Below, in pieces: positions 18,571 through 27,471 of a stretch of 64,000 nucleotides of DNA. Origin of the DNA: Sessilibacter corallicola (GTDB taxonomy: Bacteria; Pseudomonadota; Gammaproteobacteria; Pseudomonadales; Cellvibrionaceae); contig NZ_JAJSLX010000002.1 in assembly GCF_021290925.1 (NCBI RefSeq), forward strand, positions 337,001 to 401,000. Reading direction: 5' to 3'. Position 1 is the first letter of the stretch. The number at the start of each line of letters is the position of its first letter. A program made the position numbers and the translations under genes. The notes under the pieces are model-generated. The model was not told the DNA's origin. It was given only the letters and a program-made list of their open reading frames with translations, and did no database searches.

Positions 18571-19209
18571 ATGTCTGGGGCATCCGTAATCGTTGAAGAT
18601 CAATCACTGGTCAGTCGGTTGGATCGAATTTTCTTAAAGCTGGAAGCATTTCTTAATTTAATCGGCGGTCTGGCCATATTTTTAATTGTGTTACTGGCGG
18701 TTGCAAACATTTTGGGAAGAAAACTGTTTGATACACCGGTAAACGGATACATCGATTGGATGGAACAGTTCATGGCGTTCTTCGCGTTTTTGGGCATTTC
18801 TTATTGCCAACGCTTTGGTGGTCATATTCGAATGGATATTGTCGTCGGAAAATTGTCTCGCCGATGGTTGTGGTTAACAGAAGCTTTCTCTTGTCTGCTT
18901 ATGTTTGGTATTTCGTTAATTTTAGTGTTTGGTGCTTACAGTCACTTTGAACGTGCTTACGTCAACGGTGATAGCTCATTTGATATTGGCTTGCCGACTT
19001 GGCCTTCAAAATTAGTTGTACCAGTGATGTTAGCCATTTTGTGTTTACGTTTGCTGTTAAACATTTGGGGATACTTAAGAGCGTTTTATTTTAATTTAGA
19101 AAAACCGGCCGCAGTCCCGATGATTCAGAGTGCGAGTGAACAGGCCATCCACGAGACGGATGGTTTAACCGATAACAATAACGACAGTGACAAAAATACA
19201 AAGGTGTAA
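18571..19209 (+). CDS. dctQ: TRAP transporter small permease (DctQ)
   Basis: 212 residues from ATG 18571, chosen because GTGAGG lies 7 bases upstream; an in-frame TTG at 18502 would add 23 residues. Four hydrophobic segments are visible (about residues 29-50, 65-85, 108-130, 150-170). YIDWMEQFMAFFAFLGISYC and GGHIRMDIVV are typical of DctQ. The C-terminus is a hydrophilic tail rich in Asp and Asn. It forms the membrane complex with DctM; its stop is 2 bases before the dctM start. Confidence 0.9.
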   Translation: MSGASVIVEDQSLVSRLDRIFLKLEAFLNLIGGLAIFLIVLLAVANILGRKLFDTPVNGYIDWMEQFMAFFAFLGISYCQRFGGHIRMDIVVGKLSRRWLWLTEAFSCLLMFGISLILVFGAYSHFERAYVNGDSSFDIGLPTWPSKLVVPVMLAILCLRLLLNIWGYLRAFYFNLEKPAAVPMIQSASEQAIHETDGLTDNNNDSDKNTKV

Positions 19210-19211
19210 CC

Positions 19212-20615
19212 ATGATTGAGGCATTTTTATCGGTTGAGCCTATCGAAATGGGCATCTGGATCACGGCATTTATGCTGTTGATGGTGGTTGCGGGAATGCG
19301 CGTGGCGTTTGCTGCGGCTATCGCTGGTTTCTTGGGATTGCTCTGGTATTTCACGGCAAAGTTTGGATTTGAGCGAGCATTTGGTGTTGCGGTGAAAATG
19401 GCGGGCACCATTCCTCACTCCAAGGTTTCGTCTTCGGCGTTGTCGTTAATTCCGGTGTTTATTTTAATTGGATTTTTAGCCTATTACGCAGGCTTAACCA
19501 AAGCTCTGTTCGAGGCAGCCAAACGCTGGTTGGGTTGGTTGCCCGGTGGCATGGCTGTGGCAACGGTATTTTCTACCGCGGGATTTGCGGCAGTATCCGG
19601 TGCGTCGGTGGCTACCTCAGCCGTCTTTGCACGCATTGCGATTCCAGAAATGCTAAAACTCGGCTACGACAAACGCTTCGCCGGAGGCGTGACCGCCGCT
19701 GGTGGCACATTGGCGTCACTGATTCCGCCGTCGGCCATTTTGGTCATCTACGCGATTATCGTTGAGCAAGACGTCGGTGCGTTATTGATGGCGGGTTTTA
19801 TTCCTGGTGTGGTCTCGGCGTTAATTTACGGCGCACTGGTGGTGGGTTTGGCAATGATGAATCCAAAGTTTGGTCCGCCCATTAAAGGCTACAGTTTGTC
19901 TGAAAAAATGAAGTCGTTGCCGCCAACCTTACCAATCTTTTTTGTTGTCGCCATTATTATCTTCAGTGTTTACGGCGGTTGGGGAACGCCCACAGAAGCC
20001 GGATCGTTGGGTGCCTTTGTTGTATTTATCATGGCCGTTATCAACGGCATGAAGTGGCACAATTTTCGAGATGCCGTGATGGAAGCGGGCAAACTAACGG
20101 TCATGATCTTCACGATTATCTGGGGCGTTTTATTGTACGTACGATTTCTTGGTTTCGTGGATTTACCCAGAGAGTTTTCCGATTGGATTGGTGGGTTAGA
20201 ACAAAATCCGTTTATTACCTTACTGTTTATCTTATTGGCTTACGCGGTGCTCGGTATGTTTATGGATGCCATTGGAATGTTGCTTCTAACATTACCTGTG
20301 GTGTTTCCGGCAATTATTGCCTTGAACGGTGGACCCGATGTAACCGCTGCCGAATCAGCATTCGGCGTATCTGGTACGGGGTGTGCCATTTGGTTTGGAA
20401 TTATCGTTGTTAAAATGGCCGAATTTTGCTTAATAACGCCACCCATTGGACTTAATTGTTTTGTGGTTGCTGGTGTTCGACCAGATTTATCCGTCCAGGA
20501 TGTGTTTCGTGGTGTGACTCCATTTTTTATTGCCGATGTCATTACCATTGCTGTGTTGATTGCCTTTCCGGCGATTGTGCTTTGGTTGCCTAAATTAACA
20601 ATGGGTATACAATAA
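19212..20615 (+). CDS. dctM: TRAP transporter large permease (DctM)
   Basis: 467 residues with about 12 membrane segments. It is the sodium-coupled transport subunit. Characteristic stretches include GGTLASLIPPSAILVIYAII near residue 157 and GMFMDAIGMLLLTLPVVFP near 345. ATG 19212 follows AAGGTG. Length is slightly above the usual 425-440. Last gene of the operon, followed by a strong terminator at 20723. Confidence 0.94.
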   Translation: MIEAFLSVEPIEMGIWITAFMLLMVVAGMRVAFAAAIAGFLGLLWYFTAKFGFERAFGVAVKMAGTIPHSKVSSSALSLIPVFILIGFLAYYAGLTKALFEAAKRWLGWLPGGMAVATVFSTAGFAAVSGASVATSAVFARIAIPEMLKLGYDKRFAGGVTAAGGTLASLIPPSAILVIYAIIVEQDVGALLMAGFIPGVVSALIYGALVVGLAMMNPKFGPPIKGYSLSEKMKSLPPTLPIFFVVAIIIFSVYGGWGTPTEAGSLGAFVVFIMAVINGMKWHNFRDAVMEAGKLTVMIFTIIWGVLLYVRFLGFVDLPREFSDWIGGLEQNPFITLLFILLAYAVLGMFMDAIGMLLLTLPVVFPAIIALNGGPDVTAAESAFGVSGTGCAIWFGIIVVKMAEFCLITPPIGLNCFVVAGVRPDLSVQDVFRGVTPFFIADVITIAVLIAFPAIVLWLPKLTMGIQ

Positions 20616-20722
20616 ATTCATGTGATCCAACCAAAAACACTTGTCGTAACAAAGGTTGGTAGTGAAAGACACAATCCTGAAACTTTGAATTTTTGATAAA
20701 CACTGAGTCGTGATATGCGATT

Positions 20723-20761
20723 ACCTCCGGTGGGTCCTAAGCCTCCATCGGAGGTTTTTTT
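20723..20761 (+). terminator. Terminator of dctPQM
   Basis: ACCTCCG and the complementary CGGAGGT, with further inner pairs (GTGG with CCAT, including a wobble), followed by seven Ts. Confidence 0.88.
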
Positions 20762-21083
20762 ATGTCTGGAGTAAATGCTCTGCGTTCTTGTCATATTAGA
20801 GTTTTTTTGAAGTACAGAAAATTTATTCGCTTTTTCATCTTGAGTAAGAATTTATTTTCTTATTTTGTCTTCTTTTTTTCTCCTCTTTTGAGACGCTTCT
20901 GCAGTTTTTAAATCAAGTTAAGTCATTGTTAATCGCCGTGTTGAAATATGACAAGGTAAAGTTGTCGATTTGACGGTATCAAAAAAATTTTCGATAGTAC
21001 TTTTAAAGATTCGAAAAAAGTACGGTTGATTGTTCGGAAATTCTTGCTAATCAATAATTTATGTCACCTCTTTGTATTCCTGG

Positions 21084-21184
21084 GCATAGCCTATGCATTG
21101 TTGTGACCGATCGTCACAGTGCAAGCTTACCAAGAATTAGTACTTACAAATTTAAGCTGTTAAATCAAATGTCTAACAGCTTAA
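21084..21184 (+). promoter_or_regulatory. Three successive palindromes upstream of porin gene
   Basis: GCATAG-C-CTATGC (21084-21096), TGTGAC-CGATC-GTCACA (21102-21118) and TTAAGCTGTTA/TAACAGCTTAA (21152-21162 with 21174-21184). The second resembles a CRP/Vfr half-site pair but with a 7-base instead of 6-base core between TGTGA and TCACA. They lie 95-195 bases before the porin start and look like operators or a structured leader. The remainder of the 20616-21278 gap holds the dctM terminator and AT-rich sequence without a gene. Confidence 0.6.
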
Positions 21185-21278
21185 GCCTTTTGAGACAGTT
21201 TGTGCCGTGAATAAATTTCTTCGTAAATTTTAAGACGATTAAAACCATTCTAATAATAATTGATTAAGGTGAGATCTC

Positions 21279-22304
21279 ATGAATCACAAATTGCCAATCG
21301 TATTCTCTTCGTTGTTGTTTGCGGCTAGTTTTGCCAGTGCCGAAATTGCCATTGAAGACTCCTGGGGAAAAGCACAATTTTACGGCAGCATTCGAGTCTT
21401 AATTACCGATGAAAATTCAACCCCGTCTGAAGAGGCAAATGGCATTGATCGTCAAACCGATATTGCAGACGGCATTTCCCGTATCGGCCTGCGAGGTTAT
21501 GTTAATTTAACCGATGGTTGGCAGGGCGTGTACCGCCTTGAAGGACGAGTTCTGGCTGACTCCGGGGAGATACTCAGTGAAGATAACGACTTTCATCGAC
21601 GTGTTACTTACATTGGTATGAAACATCAGGATGTTGGTGAATTCAGAATCGGAAAGCAATTTTCACCACATTATTTGTGGACCATATTACCCATAGACAT
21701 CACATTGCATAACCCAAGACATTACAATATTCGATGGAATGCCTCCGAAAACTCGTCCATCCGTGAAGCCAATTCTGTGGCTTATTTTTCCCCAAAACTG
21801 GGCGGGTTTAGCGTAGCCGCACTGGCTGAAATCGACGGTAATGACTCTGAGTCATCGGGTGTTGATAGCTACAACTTAGCGGCAAAATACAACAATGGAC
21901 CTTGGCAAGTTGGTGTATCTTATTTTGATCGTGCCGACGATATTCGAATCAATGGCGCCGAACGCCCTGACGCAGAAACCTTCGCTGCAACCGTGCAATA
22001 TAAAAAAGGCGTTCACAAAGCCGTGATTCGTTACCAAGATGAAGACATCGTCGACGATACAGAATTCACCACTATTGGCGGTTATTATTCTTATCAATTT
22101 GCAAAAGCCGGAATTGAAGCTCAAGCAAGAATTTATAATTTAGATAATGGTGTGATCGATGGTAATCAAATAGCGGTTGGTATTACTCGAAAATTTGGTA
22201 AGCGTGGCCAATTATTTCTAGAGTATGTTGATTACGATGAAGAAGCTGCAATTTTGCGTGGGCGAGGTGACGATGTTACCGCCGGTCTACGAATTGATTT
22301 TTAG
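21279..22304 (+). CDS. Outer-membrane porin (general bacterial porin type)
   Basis: 341 residues. Signal peptide 1-21 (ASFASA cleavage). The mature protein starts with the typical GKAQFYGSIRVLI strand, contains RIGLRGYVNLTDGWQGVYRLE near 70-90, and alternates short amphipathic strands to a C-terminal Phe (LRIDF), the BamA recognition signal. GGTGAG lies upstream of the ATG. As it follows the TRAP operon, it probably supplies the same solute across the outer membrane, an inference from position only. Confidence 0.87.
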   Translation: MNHKLPIVFSSLLFAASFASAEIAIEDSWGKAQFYGSIRVLITDENSTPSEEANGIDRQTDIADGISRIGLRGYVNLTDGWQGVYRLEGRVLADSGEILSEDNDFHRRVTYIGMKHQDVGEFRIGKQFSPHYLWTILPIDITLHNPRHYNIRWNASENSSIREANSVAYFSPKLGGFSVAALAEIDGNDSESSGVDSYNLAAKYNNGPWQVGVSYFDRADDIRINGAERPDAETFAATVQYKKGVHKAVIRYQDEDIVDDTEFTTIGGYYSYQFAKAGIEAQARIYNLDNGVIDGNQIAVGITRKFGKRGQLFLEYVDYDEEAAILRGRGDDVTAGLRIDF

Positions 22305-22328
22305 TTTATTACTGAAAGAGTAATATTC

Positions 22329-22359
22329 GCCTCTGAGATTTATAAAGAATCTCAGAGGC
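22329..22359 (+). terminator. Hairpin downstream of porin
   Basis: GCCTCTGAGATT (22329-22340) pairs perfectly with AATCTCAGAGGC around TATAAAG. No T run follows, so it may act as a 3' stabiliser or a weak terminator. Confidence 0.6.
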
Positions 22360-22411
22360 TTACAAAGAGTGTAGACTTAACTTTAATATTTAATGAGTTT
22401 GTTGAAAATTT

Positions 22412-23014
22412 TCAGTTTTTGATGATTGGCCATGATTCAACCGTTACGCCGTTGTAACAATCGTGATCTCCCTTAGCTTGGTGTAGCTTTACAAGGTTTG
22501 AAGCCAAAATGCTTGAAATTGCATAATATCCGTGATATCCGCACATCCCTGTGGCTGAAGATAAGTTGATGATTTCCAGTTGAGTATCGTTGCTTTGTTT
22601 GTTAATCGATCCCCAGATCAGCTGCTTAGAGTGAAAATCCCACGTGTTTTGGTATTGTGGTATTTCAAAAGTAACATTTCTTATTTGTTTTTTTTCTGAA
22701 TCAATCAGATACACATAGTATGCATCCTGATAGGAGCCTAATTTGCAGGTAAGGGTGAGTAGAAAATGATTCTTGTCAATCGATATTTTTTCTTTTAATC
22801 GAAGTTCACTTTCGTTACTTAGGTTGTCACAATCATTTGCAATATTAAGTTCCTTTCTCCAATCACTTGAATTTAGATTAATCCACTTGTCTGGTAAATC
22901 TTTGAATTTATGTAAGTTTTCTGGTTTAGAGTTATCAGTTTCTAAACTGTTTACTGAACATGAATAAATTGTCAATGCTGTAAGTAGGACAAGGAATATC
23001 TTTATTCTAAGCAT
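22412..23014 (-). CDS. Putative lipoprotein, candidate immunity protein
   Basis: 200 residues if started at the ATG at 23014 (MLRIKIFLVLLTALTIYSC), which gives a good lipoprotein signal with Cys about residue 19; the longer frame to 23071 lacks a signal-like start. Four further Cys residues (CDN, LTCKLG, GMCGYHG, HDCYNG) could form disulfides in the periplasm. I do not recognise the family. Its start overlaps the last 8 bases of the peptidoglycan hydrolase gene, so the two are translationally coupled. By analogy with known periplasm-acting toxins, it may protect the producer from that enzyme; this is inference. Confidence 0.7.
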   Translation of the reverse strand: MLRIKIFLVLLTALTIYSCSVNSLETDNSKPENLHKFKDLPDKWINLNSSDWRKELNIANDCDNLSNESELRLKEKISIDKNHFLLTLTCKLGSYQDAYYVYLIDSEKKQIRNVTFEIPQYQNTWDFHSKQLIWGSINKQSNDTQLEIINLSSATGMCGYHGYYAISSILASNLVKLHQAKGDHDCYNGVTVESWPIIKN

Positions 23015-23972
23015 AGCTGTTATACTTACCTTGGTTGATAGTGCGATATATGTATTTAGATAATGAGGCAAATAATAGTGATTCGAACATTATTGCATCA
23101 TTTGCAATCTCAGTCGCGTGGTCTTGTCCGTTAATGATCCATCGTGCTCCTATGTAATCAGCTTTTTTGCCTGAGATGAATTGAGGTAGGCTGGCTTTAG
23201 CAAATAATCCTTTTCTCATCCCTACGGACATTATTTTGTACGCTACGTCATGATCTAATACCTTATCGGGGTTTATGTAGAGATTGTTTCCAACTCCAAG
23301 TTCATTCCCTAGTTTTTTATAATTATAATCCCACGTTAACTGAACATATCCCCTACCATAGTAAATATTCTTTTTACTAATTTTAGTGGCTGGGTCAGTC
23401 ACGTCTATTTCTTTACCATACAAGTGTCTTTTCCCGAGTCCCCATTCTTTTATAGGTTGCCAAGTAGCACCACATTCTCTTTTTACTGTTGCTAGCATAT
23501 ACGCAACCCATCGAATATCAGTTATGGCAGTATCGTTCATTAAGCTCGTTAATAATCGCTTTAGATACTGTTTGTTGCGTTCTCTAGGAAATTGTTTGTA
23601 GTACAGATTTATAAATAAGCTGATGTCTATTTTATTCTTTTGGTTTATATAAGCGAGTGTTATATGTTCAATTTTATAGTTTGAAGAAAGGTGTGCTTGA
23701 AGGCTTTTATGTGTGTTTTTGCCTACAGAGACTAATCCGTCTGGAGAGGATATTTTCATAACCTCTTTTTGAAATGCTTTAATTTGTATATAAGTTTTTT
23801 CTCCATAGAATCCATCTGCAGTAAGCAATTTTTTACCTGGATACATTTTGCTGCAGCCGTTGATTAATCTTTGTATTGTGAGGACATCAAGGGGGAGATT
23901 TTTTCCGTTCTTACCCACGCTATAATTTAAAAAGCTGAGATTAACTAAATTTGCCTTGCTAATACTTGTCAT
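23007..23972 (-). CDS. Peptidoglycan-binding/GH19-like lysozyme, candidate effector
   Basis: 321 residues from the second ATG (23972), which has GGAGGTG 8 bases upstream; the first ATG at 23987 overlaps that site. There is no signal peptide. Residues about 12-90 form a peptidoglycan-binding domain: SVGKNGKNLPLDVLTIQRLI, then ADGFYGEKTYIQIKAFQKEV. Residues about 140-310 resemble GH19/chitinase-like lysozymes: YMLATVKRECGATWQPIKEW carries the likely catalytic Glu, then YYGRGYVQLTWDYNYKKLG and NPDKVLDHDVAYKIMSVGM. A cytosolic start plus an overlapping lipoprotein gene suggests a type VI-type effector; no vgrG, hcp or PAAR gene is in the window. A phage-derived endolysin is the main alternative. 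Confidence 0.8.
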   Translation of the reverse strand: MTSISKANLVNLSFLNYSVGKNGKNLPLDVLTIQRLINGCSKMYPGKKLLTADGFYGEKTYIQIKAFQKEVMKISSPDGLVSVGKNTHKSLQAHLSSNYKIEHITLAYINQKNKIDISLFINLYYKQFPRERNKQYLKRLLTSLMNDTAITDIRWVAYMLATVKRECGATWQPIKEWGLGKRHLYGKEIDVTDPATKISKKNIYYGRGYVQLTWDYNYKKLGNELGVGNNLYINPDKVLDHDVAYKIMSVGMRKGLFAKASLPQFISGKKADYIGARWIINGQDHATEIANDAIMFESLLFASLSKYIYRTINQGKYNSYA

Positions 23973-24314
23973 TTTCGACACCTCCATGTGTAATAAACTA
24001 AATTTTGTGAAGGCAGAAATTTAACATATTGTATACAGTTGTATGAAGTAGAGGTTCTGTTAATTATTAATAAAAAGTTGAGTGTTAATCGATTTTTTAC
24101 TATTTAATGACTGCTTAATAAACTTAAGTGCCAATTTCATCATGTAAATTTGTAGCAGAATATACGGTTGGGACATTAATCAAGAAAATATTGTATAAAA
24201 AATACGATGTTTTTTAGAGAGGTTTTCATGTTCTCATTTCAGCTATATACCTTAAAAGTTTATAAACTATGATTTTCCTGCTATGTAAGAATCATAATTA
24301 AGTTTAGAAATAAC
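23973..24314. other. AT-rich intergenic region upstream of the hydrolase gene
   Basis: 342 very AT-rich bases with no gene beyond a 14-codon frame. It probably carries the promoter of the hydrolase and lipoprotein pair, but no clear box pair stands out. Confidence 0.5.
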
Positions 24315-25097
24315 TTACTCAATACACCCACTTTCTTGCTCCTCAAGTATCGCGGTTATTTTTCCTGCGGCTCTCAATAAATGTGGTGCGTACAATAAAA
24401 GATCGTCCATGGATTTTCTGATTACGGGTGCGTGGCAAAAAAGTGCGGCGTGAAATTTTCCGTGTACGTTAATTGCCACTGAACAGGCGACCATGCCATC
24501 GATAAATTCTTCGTTATCAAGACCAATGCCTGAATCACGAATGTGCATGATTTCGTCGAATAACTGTTGTTTATCGATAATTGTATTTCGTGCGCGCTTG
24601 GTCAGTGGAATATTGTCAATTAAACGTTTTAATTTGGGAACGGGCATTTGGCTCATATAAAGCTTGCCGCCGGATGTACAGCTGATCGGCACTCGACTGC
24701 CAATGGGCAAATACACTTGCAGCGGCCAGTTGGCCTGTACTCGATCGTAATAAATCATTTCTGTGCCATCTGGCAGGGAGATTCCGCAGGTTTCATCAAT
24801 TTCTAAGGTGAGGTTTTCTAAAATTGCTCGACGCTGATCTTTTAAATTAGAAGATTGCAGAATGCCTAAAGCGATGTTGTTGAGTCGTTTTGCCGCTACT
24901 AAATTACCGCGCATGTTGGTTTGAATATAACCTTCATTTTCTAAGGTTTGCACCAGGCGATGAGCTGATGCTTTGGGAATTTCTAATTCAAACGCAACGT
25001 CGGTTGCTGACATGGGGCGTTCCGCAAGTGCGATTGTTTCGAGCATTTCGAGTACTCGAATAATGGATGAGCCTTTTTCGCGGGGAGTTTGTGGCAT
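24315..25097 (-). CDS. IclR family transcriptional regulator
   Basis: 260 residues. N-terminal winged helix at about 8-70 (SIIRVLEMLETIALAERPMS, then ATDVAFELEIPKASAHRLVQ and LENEGYIQ), and an IclR effector domain at about 85-250 (GILQSSNLKDQRRAILENL, CTSGGKLYMSQMP, DNEEFIDGMVACSVAINVHG). It would bind a small metabolite and control a nearby catabolic gene, most simply mmsA 142 bases upstream on the same strand. No ligand can be deduced. Confidence 0.92.
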   Translation of the reverse strand: MPQTPREKGSSIIRVLEMLETIALAERPMSATDVAFELEIPKASAHRLVQTLENEGYIQTNMRGNLVAAKRLNNIALGILQSSNLKDQRRAILENLTLEIDETCGISLPDGTEMIYYDRVQANWPLQVYLPIGSRVPISCTSGGKLYMSQMPVPKLKRLIDNIPLTKRARNTIIDKQQLFDEIMHIRDSGIGLDNEEFIDGMVACSVAINVHGKFHAALFCHAPVIRKSMDDLLLYAPHLLRAAGKITAILEEQESGCIE

Positions 25098-25239
25098 GGA
25101 TTAACAACGTCGTCCGTATTGTTTTATTTTATTGTTGATTAATGATGCTCCTATATTCAAACGGAGGTTTATTCTTATTAAAAACTACCTATTAAGTTCG
25201 CAGTTAATAAGAAATAAACCTCGGCCTGATATCCAGTAA

Positions 25240-26742
25240 TTATTTCATAGTTGGCATCGAAAAGTCAGCGCCAGCGCGAATACCGGTTGGCCAACGTTTG
25301 GTGATGGTTTTCATGCGAGTGAAGAAGCGAATGCCATCGGGGCCATGCATGTGCAATGGGCCGAAAATAGAACGTTTCCAGCCGCCAAAACAATGGAACG
25401 CCATTGGCACTGGAATCGGCACATTAATACCGACCATACCCACTTTTACGTTTTCTTCGAATTGGCGAGCGGTATCGCCGTCACGTGTAAACAAAGAGGT
25501 GCCATTGCCAAATTCGTGATCGTTGACGAGCTTAAGAGCTTCATCAAAAGAATCGACGCGGACAACACAAAGCACAGGGCCAAAAATTTCTTCGTTGTAA
25601 ATGCGCATATCGGCGGTGACTTTGTCGAATAACGTTGGGCCGACAAAATAGCCATTATCACATCCAGCAACTTTGACGCCGCGACCATCGGTAATTAATT
25701 CGGCGCCTTCTTCAATGCCTAAATTAATGTACGAAAGTACTTTTTCTTGATGTTGCTTGGTTACCACCGGTCCCATGTCGGGTTCAGGACTAACGCCAGT
25801 GCCTGGTCCGATTTTCATTTGAGCAATTTCAGTTTTTAGGCTTTCAATTAAATGATCGGCAACGTCATTGCCAACACACACAGCTACGGAAATTGCCATG
25901 CAGCGTTCGCCAGCGGATCCATAAGCGGAGCCAATCAGCGATTTAACCACTTGCTCGGGCTCAGCGTCTGGCATGATGACCATGTGATTTTTGGCACCAC
26001 CGAGCGCTTGGCAGCGCTTGCCGTGGGCAGACGCGGTGGAATAGATGTATTCGGCAATGGGGGTTGAGCCCACAAAACTGACGGCTTGTACGCGTTCGTC
26101 GGTGAGCAGGGTATCCACAGATTCTTTGTCGCCGTTTACAACGTTAAATACGCCTTCGGGTAACCCAGATTCAGCGAGCAGTTCGGCTAAGAACAGTGGT
26201 GCACTCGGATCTTTTTCTGATGGCTTCATGACGAAGGTATTACCGCAAGCAATGGCAACAGGGAACATCCACATGGGCACCATCACTGGAAAGTTAAACG
26301 GTGAAATACCGGCGCACACGCCGAGAGGTTGCATGAGGGTGTGGGAATCGATTTCTCGGCCCACATTGAGAGAATATTCGCCTTTGTTGGCGTGTGGGAT
26401 GCCACAGGCGAACTCAACCACTTCCAGACCGCGAGTGATTTCTCCCTGAGCGTCGGAAAACACTTTGCCGTGCTCAAGAGAAATTAATTCAGCCAGTTTG
26501 TCGCGGTTTTCTTCTACCAGCGCTTTAAATTTAAAAAGAACACGCGCGCGAATTACCGCCGGAGTTTTAGACCATTCGGGGAAGGCAGCTTCAGCAGCGG
26601 CGATGGCGGTTTTGGTTTCTTCTACGGTTGATAAGGTAACTTGCGCGCGCTGTTCGCCGGTGGCTGGATTGAATACCGGAAAGGTTCGATCAGAGGCACT
26701 GGCGACAGCGCTGTTGTTAATAAAATTTCCTAGGACTTTCAT
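25240..26742 (-). CDS. mmsA: Methylmalonate-semialdehyde dehydrogenase (CoA-acylating)
   Basis: 500 residues from ATG 26742, which has AGGAG 8 bases upstream; the open frame extends 19 codons further to 26799 but without support. MmsA oxidises methylmalonate or malonate semialdehyde to propionyl- or acetyl-CoA in valine, inositol and beta-alanine breakdown. Visible: the PFNFPVMVPMWMFP and MKPSEKDPSAP NAD-binding motifs, the FVGSTPIAEYIY Rossmann turn, and the catalytic Cys in GSAGERCMAISVAV. The C-terminal half carries the MmsA-specific PVPMAFHCFGGWKRSIFG. Usual family length. Upstream of iclR in the same direction. Confidence 0.93.
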   Translation of the reverse strand: MKVLGNFINNSAVASASDRTFPVFNPATGEQRAQVTLSTVEETKTAIAAAEAAFPEWSKTPAVIRARVLFKFKALVEENRDKLAELISLEHGKVFSDAQGEITRGLEVVEFACGIPHANKGEYSLNVGREIDSHTLMQPLGVCAGISPFNFPVMVPMWMFPVAIACGNTFVMKPSEKDPSAPLFLAELLAESGLPEGVFNVVNGDKESVDTLLTDERVQAVSFVGSTPIAEYIYSTASAHGKRCQALGGAKNHMVIMPDAEPEQVVKSLIGSAYGSAGERCMAISVAVCVGNDVADHLIESLKTEIAQMKIGPGTGVSPEPDMGPVVTKQHQEKVLSYINLGIEEGAELITDGRGVKVAGCDNGYFVGPTLFDKVTADMRIYNEEIFGPVLCVVRVDSFDEALKLVNDHEFGNGTSLFTRDGDTARQFEENVKVGMVGINVPIPVPMAFHCFGGWKRSIFGPLHMHGPDGIRFFTRMKTITKRWPTGIRAGADFSMPTMK

Positions 26743-27471
26743 TAAATTACTCCTGTTTCCAAACACGTTGGAAGCGTTCATTATTTCGGGAATAGTCACT
26801 GTATTTTGGGAGAAGCCACTATTCTCGGTTTATTGTTCTGTTTTCCGTATTAAGTTGTCGAAAATTCGATTTTCGTCAACTGAAATTATTTAAGGCTCTG
26901 TATTGCTCGTTCTTTTTATTTACTTGAGTTCCTGGAGCAGATGCTCTCATTGAACTTAACGTTAATTTAAAATTGGCTAGGGCGGCAACTGGCATAAATC
27001 CAATATCACAGCAGAGAGTTTTTTACCGTTTTTAGCATGATCAATGCTTGAGAAGCACGTGATGGTTGGGCCCATTTCTGCATCAGTGTATGAGCATTGG
27101 CGCTTGTGTGTGTAGCGCTTGAACCGTTTATTGTTCATGTGTGAATAGGTTGTATAAACGGAGGTGGTCGAGCACCGCTTGGCAGGTCTCGATGGGCAGA
27201 GTTTTTGGCAGAATAAGTTGGCGGATCATAAGCAGTTCGTTATTTTTATTAAATGAAACTTCAAATCCCGCTATTGTTTTACTCTCGCGGTTTTGGTTTG
27301 TCAATTAGTTACTATAATGAAACCTGATCTCTCAATATTGATCTATTTCTAATAGATTCAGCCATATTGAAAGGGCAGCGAGTACCCTAGAGTCTGAAAG
27401 AGAAACTTATTGATAGTTGGATAAACTAGTTGGAAAGCGTTAGTTGGAAGAAAGCTGTGGAAAAGAATTGC
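26743..27471. other. Long intergenic region with at most one short frame
   Basis: 729 bases without a recognised gene. It should hold the mmsA promoter. The only coding-like segment is the short minus-strand frame at 27128-27304. Confidence 0.5.
27128..27304 (-). CDS. Possible small ORF, 58 residues
   Basis: An open frame from TTG 27304 to the stop at 27128. The second half reads ELLMIRQLILPKTLPIETCQ followed by AVLDHLRLYNLFTHEQ, with codon use like real genes and two predicted helices. No ribosome site is evident at the TTG; an internal ATG would give 33 residues. I do not recognise it; it may be a gene remnant or chance. Confidence 0.3.
   Translation of the reverse strand: MTNQNRESKTIAGFEVSFNKNNELLMIRQLILPKTLPIETCQAVLDHLRLYNLFTHEQ

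Noticed and set aside
21102-21118. Canonical CRP site
   Set aside because: The core between TGTGA and TCACA is 7 bases rather than the required 6, so I list it only as a palindrome.
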